Positions 25,026 to 32,012 of a stretch of DNA of 32,012 bases are shown here, one piece after another. The DNA lies in assembly GCA_026391915.1 (NCBI GenBank), contig JAPLCZ010000239.1:1-32012 (forward strand), read 5' to 3'. Numbering within the stretch: the first letter of the stretch is position 1; every line of letters begins with the position of its first letter. Below the pieces are notes generated by a model that saw only the letters and a list, made by a program, of their open reading frames with translations, did not search any database and had not been told where the DNA came from. A program made the translations under genes and the position numbers. The stretch comes from Bacteroidota bacterium. Lineage in GTDB: Bacteria; Bacteroidota; Bacteroidia; CAILMK01.

Positions 25026-27194
25026 TTCTGCTGTAAAATGGTCAAGATTTTCTATTACAAACGGGTCTATACGAAAGAAAAAACTATCCTTTAAATACAC
25101 CCCGCCATAGATACTTTTTTTATCATAATACACATAAGATTCTTTGGTACACCTAAAAATAGGATACTCTATATATGGCTTTTTGCCTGACTTATTATTG
25201 CCTTTATCAATGTATAAAAAGCCTGTAATTTTTTGGATGGTATTCTGGATGTCATGCATCTCAATCTCATTTCCTTTATCATCAAACTCGGGGAATTTAA
25301 ATTTTAATGAGTCAATATTATCCAGATTAATTTTGAAAGAATCATAATCAAAATACATCCCGTTGCCCCAAAAATTAAACCTGCCACTATGCACCATTCC
25401 ATTAAAAACCATGTCACGATTTTTTAAAAATTTTACCGTTTTATTTAATGGAATAATATAGGTTTGTTGGGAGTCACTAAGCTTAATAAGGCTTACCCCA
25501 AGCACTGTAAGCTCTTTGGTATTCATATCATAAACACCATTAGGCCTGCCAGATAAATTGGAGATAAATTTAATAACATCAAAGTCTTCTCCTTTGTTGG
25601 CAGCCCTTTCATAATGGGCTAATTTATTTTTTTGGGTTACTGTTTTCCCATCAATATCATAAAAAATATAACCCTCCCTACTCAGCAAAATAAGCAGTGC
25701 AAGCATATTATCTGGGGTATTGCCAAAGTAGCCAGCAACTGCATCAATAGTGGCAGTGTTGCTACCGTTTTTATCAAAGAAATTTTTAAGTTTGGTGATA
25801 GGGTTATAGTCCAAAATCCCCTGCAACTGCAACATCTTGTCAATGTTAAAAAAGTTGGAAGACTCAAAAGAAATATCCTTAGGTGTATTGGAGATGGATT
25901 TCAAATTCATTTTGGTGGAGTCCAAATCCCAGATAATATTATCTGGTGAAAACTCCAGCTGATGATAACTGTTAAAGAATGGGCTTGCAAAAACGCCCTC
26001 ATCTTTACGCGCCATGGTTAGCCTCCTGGTCTTTTCATTATAGTTGAAAATACATTGCGGATGATAAATGGAATCTCCATCACCAATGTAAATTGTTATT
26101 GATGCCTTTGAAGAAACCAATTTATCTTTTGCAATCACAAAAGAACGTGCTAGGGCTTTTACAGTTAGTTTACCATTAGAAAAAACCGTTACCATTGCCC
26201 TTGTACTATCCGCACTTTTACCAATAATCTGTGCACCCTCTAAACTAAAGCCCCCATAATAATTTATGTTTTGAAATACGTTGTTCAACTTAAATACATT
26301 TTGGTAAGAGCTAAACCTTGGGTAGCTTGCCTTTTCTCCTTGGAAGGTAGCCGTAACCTTATCAGAAAATCTTCCTAAAACCGGGGTTTTAAAAAGTGAA
26401 GGATAGGTAAGTTCAGCTGAGTCCGAACTATAATCAGAAGTCCGTAAATCAAAGTAATATTTCTTCAACTTAACGGATGCTTTTTCTCTCCCAAAACCAA
26501 CCCTAGCCCAGTATACATTTCCACCAGTACCTCGCCATTTGTTTGTGTTGATGTAATAGATGCCTGATGTTGTATAGATGCTCATGGTATCAGCCCTGCT
26601 ATAGAGTTGCAAATCTGTAGCACTGAAAGTTATGGTAGGTTCTTTTTTAAATTCTAAAAGATATGCGTTGCTGCTCACTCTCCATTTTTTGCCGCCATTG
26701 TCTGCCAATATCTGGTCTTGGAACAAACTAAACATAGACTCGTTAAACCCTCTGAATTCCTTTTTTTGTTTCTCAATAATTTGCCCCAACACCTCGCTAT
26801 AAGCGTTAAAAATATCCGATGAAAGTTTCTTATTTTTAATCATCAAAATATTATTAAAATACCCCTGAAAATCCGGGTAAGGGCGCATTTTAACTTTCAA
26901 CATTTTGTTGCAAATAGCAATTATTTGTTGTTGTTCATCCAAAGAAAATCCACCTGTTTTCCATTTATCTAAAAAATCAAACATGGATTTTTTTGCATCA
27001 TCCACTGCTACTTCTGTAAAAAAGGTTTTTATCTCTTTTACAAACGCAGCGGTATCTGTGCTAAATTCTTTAAGAATCTTCCTCTCCACTTTGGGTTCAT
27101 CATTAGCATTTGTTCTTAGGATAGGTTTGTTTTGTGAGAATCCAGCAAAAAACAAAAAGGACAGAAACGAAATGAGAAGTATTTTCTTAATCAT
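25023..27194 (-). CDS. First part of a split large exported protein, unknown function
   Basis: 723 aa, signal peptide MIKKILLISFLSFLFFAGFSQ. Residues about 40-165 are helical (EIKTFFTEVAVDDAKKSMFDF, EVLGQIIEKQKKEF). Thereafter strand-rich sequence dominates (IYTTSGIYYINTNKWRG, YYFDLRTSDYSSDSAELTYPSLFKTPVLG, GGFSLEGAQIIGKSADS), with a short helical insert around 470-540 (TIDAVAGYFGNTPDNMLALLILLSREGYIFYD). The repeated strand-turn pattern resembles large periplasmic or outer-membrane-associated proteins of Bacteroidota, but no named family is recognised. The frame ends at a TGA after FTAE and continues in the same frame downstream. The signal peptide sits only on this piece, so the intact product would be a roughly 1741-residue exported protein. 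Confidence 0.75.
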   Translation of the reverse strand: MIKKILLISFLSFLFFAGFSQNKPILRTNANDEPKVERKILKEFSTDTAAFVKEIKTFFTEVAVDDAKKSMFDFLDKWKTGGFSLDEQQQIIAICNKMLKVKMRPYPDFQGYFNNILMIKNKKLSSDIFNAYSEVLGQIIEKQKKEFRGFNESMFSLFQDQILADNGGKKWRVSSNAYLLEFKKEPTITFSATDLQLYSRADTMSIYTTSGIYYINTNKWRGTGGNVYWARVGFGREKASVKLKKYYFDLRTSDYSSDSAELTYPSLFKTPVLGRFSDKVTATFQGEKASYPRFSSYQNVFKLNNVFQNINYYGGFSLEGAQIIGKSADSTRAMVTVFSNGKLTVKALARSFVIAKDKLVSSKASITIYIGDGDSIYHPQCIFNYNEKTRRLTMARKDEGVFASPFFNSYHQLEFSPDNIIWDLDSTKMNLKSISNTPKDISFESSNFFNIDKMLQLQGILDYNPITKLKNFFDKNGSNTATIDAVAGYFGNTPDNMLALLILLSREGYIFYDIDGKTVTQKNKLAHYERAANKGEDFDVIKFISNLSGRPNGVYDMNTKELTVLGVSLIKLSDSQQTYIIPLNKTVKFLKNRDMVFNGMVHSGRFNFWGNGMYFDYDSFKINLDNIDSLKFKFPEFDDKGNEIEMHDIQNTIQKITGFLYIDKGNNKSGKKPYIEYPIFRCTKESYVYYDKKSIYGGVYLKDSFFFRIDPFVIENLDHFTAE

Positions 27195-27320
27195 AAATAG
27201 AGAGAGGTTGTAGTAATATTTTTTTTGATACGTCTATCAGCGCAGCAAATTACTACATTTTAAAAAACGAATAAATAATAATTATTGACAAGGATTTTGA
27301 ATCCCAAAAAACAGATGCTT

Positions 27321-27992
27321 TTACAGCCCCTTCATTAGCCTGCAAACCCTTACGCCATCTGCAGTTTGTACTTTAACAAAGTAGATTCCTTTGCTGAAAT
27401 TTTCAAGGTTGAGGTGCTCTGCATAGCCTTGATTTTTCAAAAGTATTCTGCCTGATAAATCTGAAATTGATATGCTTTCAATCTTCTCAGAAGCAGGTGC
27501 AGTGATATAAATCCCCTCTGAAAATGGGTTAGGATAAACTTTAATTAAGTCTGTTGAATTGCCTAATTCTTCAACCAAAGTAACAGTTCTATTTACCCTG
27601 AATTCATTGGTGGGTGCTACCTGCAAGCCATTACCGGTTGGCCACACAATCACTATAGTATTAAGGTTAAAACTCTTTTTATTTTTGATGATAACATTAC
27701 CCGTAACTAAAGCGCTATCCTTTGCTTTTATAAAATGAAAATCAGCCTTACTATTACTTACCACGCCACTATCTGCCAAAAACATAAGGTTGGTAACCAC
27801 ATAAACTATGGCATCCTTGGCGCTATCCGTATTGATGATGGTGTACTGAACATTTACTGTATCACCCGTACTAAGTGTAGTAAGTGGGGTATTAATTTTT
27901 AATCCGCAGCTTTGGCAAAGCTTTAATGTTTGGGCATTGGCAGCACCCATTACAATAAAGGAAATAAGGATGGCAGTGAGTAGTTTCTTCAT
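27321..27992 (-). CDS. Small T9SS cargo protein with type A sorting domain
   Basis: 223 aa with signal peptide MKKLLTAILISFIVMGAANAQ. Residues about 22-140 form an immunoglobulin-like or CARDB-like beta domain (LKINTPLTTLSTGDTVNVQYTIINTDSAKDAIVYVV, NVIIKNKKSFNLNTIVIVWP) with two cysteines near the start (CQSC) that may bind or pair. Residues about 148-223 are a T9SS sorting domain: LIKVYPNPFSEGIYI, IESISISDLSGRILL, LNLENFSKGIYFVKVQT and a basic terminal strand. It should be secreted by type IX secretion. It is divergent from the 28086 gene. Confidence 0.85.
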   Translation of the reverse strand: MKKLLTAILISFIVMGAANAQTLKLCQSCGLKINTPLTTLSTGDTVNVQYTIINTDSAKDAIVYVVTNLMFLADSGVVSNSKADFHFIKAKDSALVTGNVIIKNKKSFNLNTIVIVWPTGNGLQVAPTNEFRVNRTVTLVEELGNSTDLIKVYPNPFSEGIYITAPASEKIESISISDLSGRILLKNQGYAEHLNLENFSKGIYFVKVQTADGVRVCRLMKGL

Positions 27993-28019
27993 TAGGTTGA
28001 AAAATTTTATGTAAAACTA

Positions 28020-28051
28020 TTGCTAATAATTACAAACACAAAGTAAATTTG
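28020..28051 (+). promoter_or_regulatory. Predicted Bacteroidota promoter for the 28086 gene
   Basis: TTG (28020-28022), 21 bases, TAAATTTG (28044-28051). The ATG lies 34 bases downstream. Spacing and both elements fit the TTG/TAnnTTTG consensus. Confidence 0.55.
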
Positions 28052-28085
28052 TTTTTTTTCTTACGCACTTAAGCCAAAATATTTT

Positions 28086-29552
28086 ATGGATATCCTCAAT
28101 CAGGTGATAGCCCTTATGGGCAGAAAGGAAGTTAAAAACTTTAAAATATATGCAGGGAGGGCATTTATTGGGGAACAAAGAAAAGACCTAATGCTCTTTG
28201 ATTTCATACGTGAGAAAGGAGAGAATTATACCGATGATGATGCCTTTAAAAAACTCTATCAAGGCGAAAACAAAAATGCTTTCTACAGAATTAAGAATAG
28301 ATTGCTAGATGATATTAACACCGGAATTTTTTTGCAGGAGTATGGCGACAATGATATTATGCTTGCTTTTTTCTGGACAGCTTTAGGCTTTTATTACCAG
28401 GGGAAAAACCAAAACAAACCCGCCCTTTTTCATTTTAAAAAAGCTGAAAAAAAAGCTTTGCATATAGAGAACTATGGATTGCTTGATATCATCTATGCAC
28501 GCCTGATTCGTATTTCGCAAGAGGTGTATAATGAGAACCCTGAAAAATATCTGGAGAAAAGAAAACACAACCGCAGTCTCTTTAATAAAATGAGTGACCT
28601 TGATGATATCTTGGAAGCTGCCGAATACAGAATGAAAGTCTCGCAAAACCTCTCAACTTCTGATTCTGTGCAGGAGCTTTTGAAAATTACTATTGATGAT
28701 TACACTACTGATGAAGAACTAAAGGATAGCCCTAAGCTCCAGATTAAATTATACCAAGTGGTGAGTAGAATTCTTGCGCAAAAACAAGATTACATTTCCC
28801 TTGAAAATTATTTGATTGAAACCTTTGAAAGCCTCACCGAAAAACACTTTTTTAATAAGGCAAATCACTCAATAAAACTGGATATGATTTCATGGATTGC
28901 CAACACCCTTTTTGCCAACAAAAAATACAAACCAAGTTTGGAGTACGCAGAAAACCTGCATACCGAAATGGAAAAATTTGATAACGCCTTCTATGACCGC
29001 TTTGAGTTTTTCTACTATAATATATTAGTGATTAACTACTCAGCCATTAACCCAGAAAAGGCAATTGAGATTTTGCTTGACCTCACCCAAAAGAGCAAGA
29101 TGAAAAAAATCTCCGGCAATGGGGTGTTTGTTTACCTTAATCTTTCTTTGCTGTATTACCACAAAAGGGATTTTAAAAATGCCCTTAAATACATCACCAA
29201 GCTTTATAGTTTTGAGGGCTACACTGCCACCGATGCCCTCTTTAAACTGCGCATAAACCTTGGCGAATTAATGATGCGCTTTGATACCGGAGAAAAAGAC
29301 ATTATGGAGTACCGCTTAAAGCAAGTTGATAAATTTATGGCAACGCTGCCTAAAGATATAAAACATACCTGGGAGAAAAATTTTGCAGAGGTTTTATCCC
29401 TTATGGCAAACGAACCCAATTATTTAAAACACCAAGGTTTTAAGGACAAAGTAAAAAAAGCTTTAAAAGTATTGGATGATGAACAGGCAGGGCAGAGTTT
29501 CTTATTTGATTATGGTAAATGGCTAAAGGAAAAGGCGAAGATGGGGAACTAA
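28086..29552 (+). CDS. Cytoplasmic TPR-like helical protein, unknown function
   Basis: 488 aa, no signal peptide or membrane helix. The sequence is helical throughout, with TPR-like pairs: LGFYYQGKNQNKPALFHFKKAEKKAL, IANTLFANKKYKPSLEYAENL, LSLLYYHKRDFKNALKYITKLYSF. The N-terminal ~75 residues (MDILNQVIALMGRKEVKNFKIY, then FYRIKNRLLDDINTGIF) look like a separate helical domain that could recognise a partner. It resembles Bacteroidota-specific helical scaffold proteins of unknown role; the function is not assigned. It is preceded by a good promoter match and followed by a palindromic repeat that may end transcription. Confidence 0.75.
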   Translation: MDILNQVIALMGRKEVKNFKIYAGRAFIGEQRKDLMLFDFIREKGENYTDDDAFKKLYQGENKNAFYRIKNRLLDDINTGIFLQEYGDNDIMLAFFWTALGFYYQGKNQNKPALFHFKKAEKKALHIENYGLLDIIYARLIRISQEVYNENPEKYLEKRKHNRSLFNKMSDLDDILEAAEYRMKVSQNLSTSDSVQELLKITIDDYTTDEELKDSPKLQIKLYQVVSRILAQKQDYISLENYLIETFESLTEKHFFNKANHSIKLDMISWIANTLFANKKYKPSLEYAENLHTEMEKFDNAFYDRFEFFYYNILVINYSAINPEKAIEILLDLTQKSKMKKISGNGVFVYLNLSLLYYHKRDFKNALKYITKLYSFEGYTATDALFKLRINLGELMMRFDTGEKDIMEYRLKQVDKFMATLPKDIKHTWEKNFAEVLSLMANEPNYLKHQGFKDKVKKALKVLDDEQAGQSFLFDYGKWLKEKAKMGN

Positions 29553-29612
29553 AGACCTCACCCCAACCCCTCTCCAAAGGAGAGGGGCAAGTCCTTCTCC
29601 TTTGGAGAAGGA
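29551..29612. repeat. Palindromic repeat, second copy, with two hairpins
   Basis: Bases 29551-29586 are identical to 8584-8619. Hairpin 1 is CCCCTCTCC-AAA-GGAGAGGGG (29567-29587). Hairpin 2 is TCCTTCTCC-TTT-GGAGAAGGA (29592-29612). It starts at the stop codon of the 28086 gene and may serve as its terminator. Confidence 0.8.
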
Positions 29613-29744
29613 TTTAGGATGAGATCTTACCCAAGTAAGAAATCTCCCCCATAAACCAACCCAAAACACCTTTGAAAGCAATAATGCTGTTTTTGCCGCG
29701 TAACGAATACACCAAATAACGATTTACCTATTTAACAGCACCAA

Positions 29745-29752
29745 TACCTTTG
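29745..29752 (+). promoter_or_regulatory. Possible -7 element for the PKD gene
   Basis: TACCTTTG matches TAnnTTTG, 24 bases before the ATG at 29777. No exact TTG is seen at the expected upstream distance. Confidence 0.4.
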
Positions 29753-29776
29753 ACCCATAAACTTAATAACACAAAT

Positions 29777-32012
29777 ATGAAAAACACAACACACAACTTT
29801 TTTAAGAACGCAATAATGCTTTGCGCATTTGCTTTCTTTATGATTTCTGCCACCAATGTACAGGCAGGCTTTTGCAAAGCAAAGTTCACTTATTCTACTT
29901 CGGGCTTAATAGTTAGTTTTAAGGATACCTCCACCGCAAGCTCAACAGCAACCTACTACTGGGATTTTGGGGATGGAAATGGCTCTAATTCTAAAAGCCC
30001 AACGCATACTTACAGTTATTCTTCTACTTTCACGGTCTGGTTAAAAATAATAGACTCCAAAAATTCTTGCTCTGATTCAATTTCCCAAACTATAGTTTTA
30101 CAGAAATGCACTAAAAAAGCCTCCTTTAAATATTATATTTCTGGGTTAAAAGTTGTTTTTACCAATACAAGTACATCAGGCACAAGAACGCGCTATAATT
30201 GGGCTTTTGGAGATGGTAGTACTTCTAACTTAAAAAACCCTATACATACATACTCAAAGGCAGGGTCATACAATCCATACTTAATAATCTATGACTCTTT
30301 AACAGGTTGTTCAAGTATTGATACTAGTCACTACTATACCCTTTCTAAAACAACATCAAATTGTAAGGCAGGCTTCTCTTATACCACCCCCGGCTTAGCT
30401 GTTTATTTTATTGACAGCAGTGTTACTGGAGGATTCACAAAAAAATACTTATGGAAATTTGGGGATGGCGGCACTGCTACCTCACAAGACCCAACACATA
30501 CGTACTCCAAAGTAGGGACTTATAAAGTAACACTACACATCTCTGATAGTACCTGCAATGACTCCATAACAAAAACTATTGTTGTAAAAGCTTGCCAAGC
30601 TTATTACACCTACTATGCTCAGGATAAGAAAGTCTATTTTACCAATAAAAGTTCCTCTGTTTTATATAGTTATTGGACTTTTGGCGATGGCACAACAAGC
30701 ACAGTTAACACCCCTACCCACACTTACGCCAAAGCGGGAACTTATACTGTTTGCCTGATGATAAGCGGGCTTTGCTATGATACTTTTTGTTCTACAGTTA
30801 CAGTTTCTTGTCAGGCTTCATTTAAGACTATTACAAATGGAAAACTGGCAACTTTTCAGGCGGACACTATTGGTAACTCTTCTCACGCATACTACGGATG
30901 GCTTTTTGGTGACATCACGGGTTGGTCTCCTAATATTACAAAAAACGATTCTCATACCTATGCCAAAAACGGAAGCTATCGTGTATGCTTATTTGTATAT
31001 GACAGCAATGGCTATGGAAGTTGCAATGCAAATTTGTGTGACTCAGTTAAGATTTCCAGCAGCACAACCTGTAAAGCATATTTTAAAGATGGGGCCGCAG
31101 GAATATATCATTGGTTTGCTGCTGATTCTACGGGTAATTCATCTAATGCAAAATATACTTGGAGTTTTGGGGATGGTAAAAGCGCTTCTGGGCAAAATGT
31201 GTATCACCCCTATGCGAAAAATGGAACTTATACCGTTTGCCTAACAGTGAATGACAGCTCATCTTCTGGAAAATGCACTTCTAGTTATTGTGACAACACT
31301 ATACTTGTATCTCATCACTGCACAGCAAGAGTTTCTAATATGACAAGATATGGAACATTCACGTACAACTTTGAAGCGGATACAATCTTAAACTCCCCTT
31401 ATACAAAGTACATTTGGAACTTTGGAGATGGCAAAAGTGCTACTGGGCAAAATGTTTGGCATGTTTATGCAAAAGACGGTATGCATAAGTCAACCCTAAC
31501 TGTTATAGATAACGCAAATGCATGCAAAGATTCTATTACCGATAGCTTTCTTTATTATTCCACACACTTCTACGTAAGCGGCAACATATACCTTGGTAGC
31601 ACAAGCACCACTGCAGACTACGGATATGTTTACCTCATACAATATAACCCTATTGATAGCAGTCTAAAAAGAGTGGATAGCACCGCCTTTGCGCCATCCA
31701 ATAATGGTACATATTACTTTAGCAATGTGCCCAAAGGTAAATATTTAGTGAAAGCATTTTTGGCACCCAAATCTGCTTACCATGATGACTATCTGCCTAC
31801 CTACCATGATTCTTCCCTTACTTGGAGTGGCGCTGACTCTGTAAATGTGGATAGCAGCGTTGCCTATGTGGATGTATATTTACGTGCCGGCAGCAATGGC
31901 ACCGGCCCGGGCTTTATTGGCGGCAAAGTAACGCAAGGAGCTAACAAAAAAGCCGGCGACCCACTTGATAATATTGAAGTAATATTAATGGATGCCAACA
32001 ACAGGCCTTATA
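29777..32012 (+). CDS. Large PKD-repeat surface protein (3' end outside window)
   Basis: The frame is open for 745 codons and leaves the window. A signal peptide of about 30 residues (AIMLCAFAFFMISATNVQA) precedes seven PKD domains at about 33-110, 111-195, 196-272, 273-343, 345-431, 432-514 and 515-590. Most have the hallmark WxFGDG followed by HTY-x-K-x-G-x-Y. The fifth is degenerate (WLFGDITGW). Each repeat opens with a C-x-A/K motif. A transthyretin-like regulatory domain follows (about 598-705: VSGNIYLGS, NNGTYYFSNVPKGKYLVKAF), and another begins near 713 (FIGGKVTQG). Such proteins are usually adhesins or cell-surface cargo of type IX secretion with a C-terminal sorting domain, which would lie outside the window. 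Its start is supported by a TACCTTTG element. Confidence 0.88.
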   Translation, partial: MKNTTHNFFKNAIMLCAFAFFMISATNVQAGFCKAKFTYSTSGLIVSFKDTSTASSTATYYWDFGDGNGSNSKSPTHTYSYSSTFTVWLKIIDSKNSCSDSISQTIVLQKCTKKASFKYYISGLKVVFTNTSTSGTRTRYNWAFGDGSTSNLKNPIHTYSKAGSYNPYLIIYDSLTGCSSIDTSHYYTLSKTTSNCKAGFSYTTPGLAVYFIDSSVTGGFTKKYLWKFGDGGTATSQDPTHTYSKVGTYKVTLHISDSTCNDSITKTIVVKACQAYYTYYAQDKKVYFTNKSSSVLYSYWTFGDGTTSTVNTPTHTYAKAGTYTVCLMISGLCYDTFCSTVTVSCQASFKTITNGKLATFQADTIGNSSHAYYGWLFGDITGWSPNITKNDSHTYAKNGSYRVCLFVYDSNGYGSCNANLCDSVKISSSTTCKAYFKDGAAGIYHWFAADSTGNSSNAKYTWSFGDGKSASGQNVYHPYAKNGTYTVCLTVNDSSSSGKCTSSYCDNTILVSHHCTARVSNMTRYGTFTYNFEADTILNSPYTKYIWNFGDGKSATGQNVWHVYAKDGMHKSTLTVIDNANACKDSITDSFLYYSTHFYVSGNIYLGSTSTTADYGYVYLIQYNPIDSSLKRVDSTAFAPSNNGTYYFSNVPKGKYLVKAFLAPKSAYHDDYLPTYHDSSLTWSGADSVNVDSSVAYVDVYLRAGSNGTGPGFIGGKVTQGANKKAGDPLDNIEVILMDANNRPY

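Overview
The window looks like a chromosomal segment of a member of the Bacteroidota, probably from the Sphingobacteriia/Chitinophagia side. The evidence is type IX secretion (T9SS) sorting domains, PorE-like and PorV-like proteins, a DUF4468 protein, PKD-repeat surface proteins, few Shine-Dalgarno sequences, and several matches to the Bacteroidota promoter (TTG, 17-23 bases, TAnnTTTG). The genus cannot be named from sequence reading alone. TGA, TAA and TAG are all used as ordinary stops.

Layout. 1-5536 (minus): tyrS, a DUF4468 protein, a PorE-like OmpA protein and an oligopeptide ABC ATPase that runs off the left edge, read as one block from a good promoter before tyrS. 5710-7620 (plus): an isolated, AT-rich gene for a membrane-anchored protein with two different PD-(D/E)XK nuclease-like domains, closed by a perfect bidirectional terminator. 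7756-11109 (minus): a lipoprotein, a block of palindromic repeats, a DEDDy 3'-5' exonuclease and an ALDH7-type aldehyde dehydrogenase. 11250-12002 (plus): a small outer-membrane barrel. 12036-18159 (minus): a compact operon phoH, purC, mntA-hepT (toxin-antitoxin), udk, a PorV-like barrel and a helix-hairpin-helix/barrel protein, with several overlapping start and stop codons. 18160-18816: a long intergenic region with seven 21-bp iterons. 18817-21193 (plus): a helical/FN3-like protein of unknown function and a T9SS-exported repeat protein. 21235-27194 (minus): plsY and a very large exported protein cut in two by one in-frame TGA. 27321-27992 (minus): a small T9SS cargo protein. 28086-32012 (plus): a TPR-like cytoplasmic protein and a seven-PKD surface protein that runs off the right edge.

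How the genes fit together. Housekeeping functions (tRNA charging, purine synthesis, pyrimidine salvage, phospholipid synthesis) are interleaved with envelope biology: T9SS cargo (19628, 27321, probably 29777), T9SS-type accessory proteins (1668, 14084) and barrels of unknown function. The accessory elements are the solitary dual-nuclease gene, the HepT/MntA module inside the phoH-purC-udk operon, and several families of palindromic intergenic repeats. The best candidates for undescribed biology are the dual-nuclease membrane protein, the 21-bp iteron array with a distant complementary arm, and the interrupted 1741-codon envelope gene.
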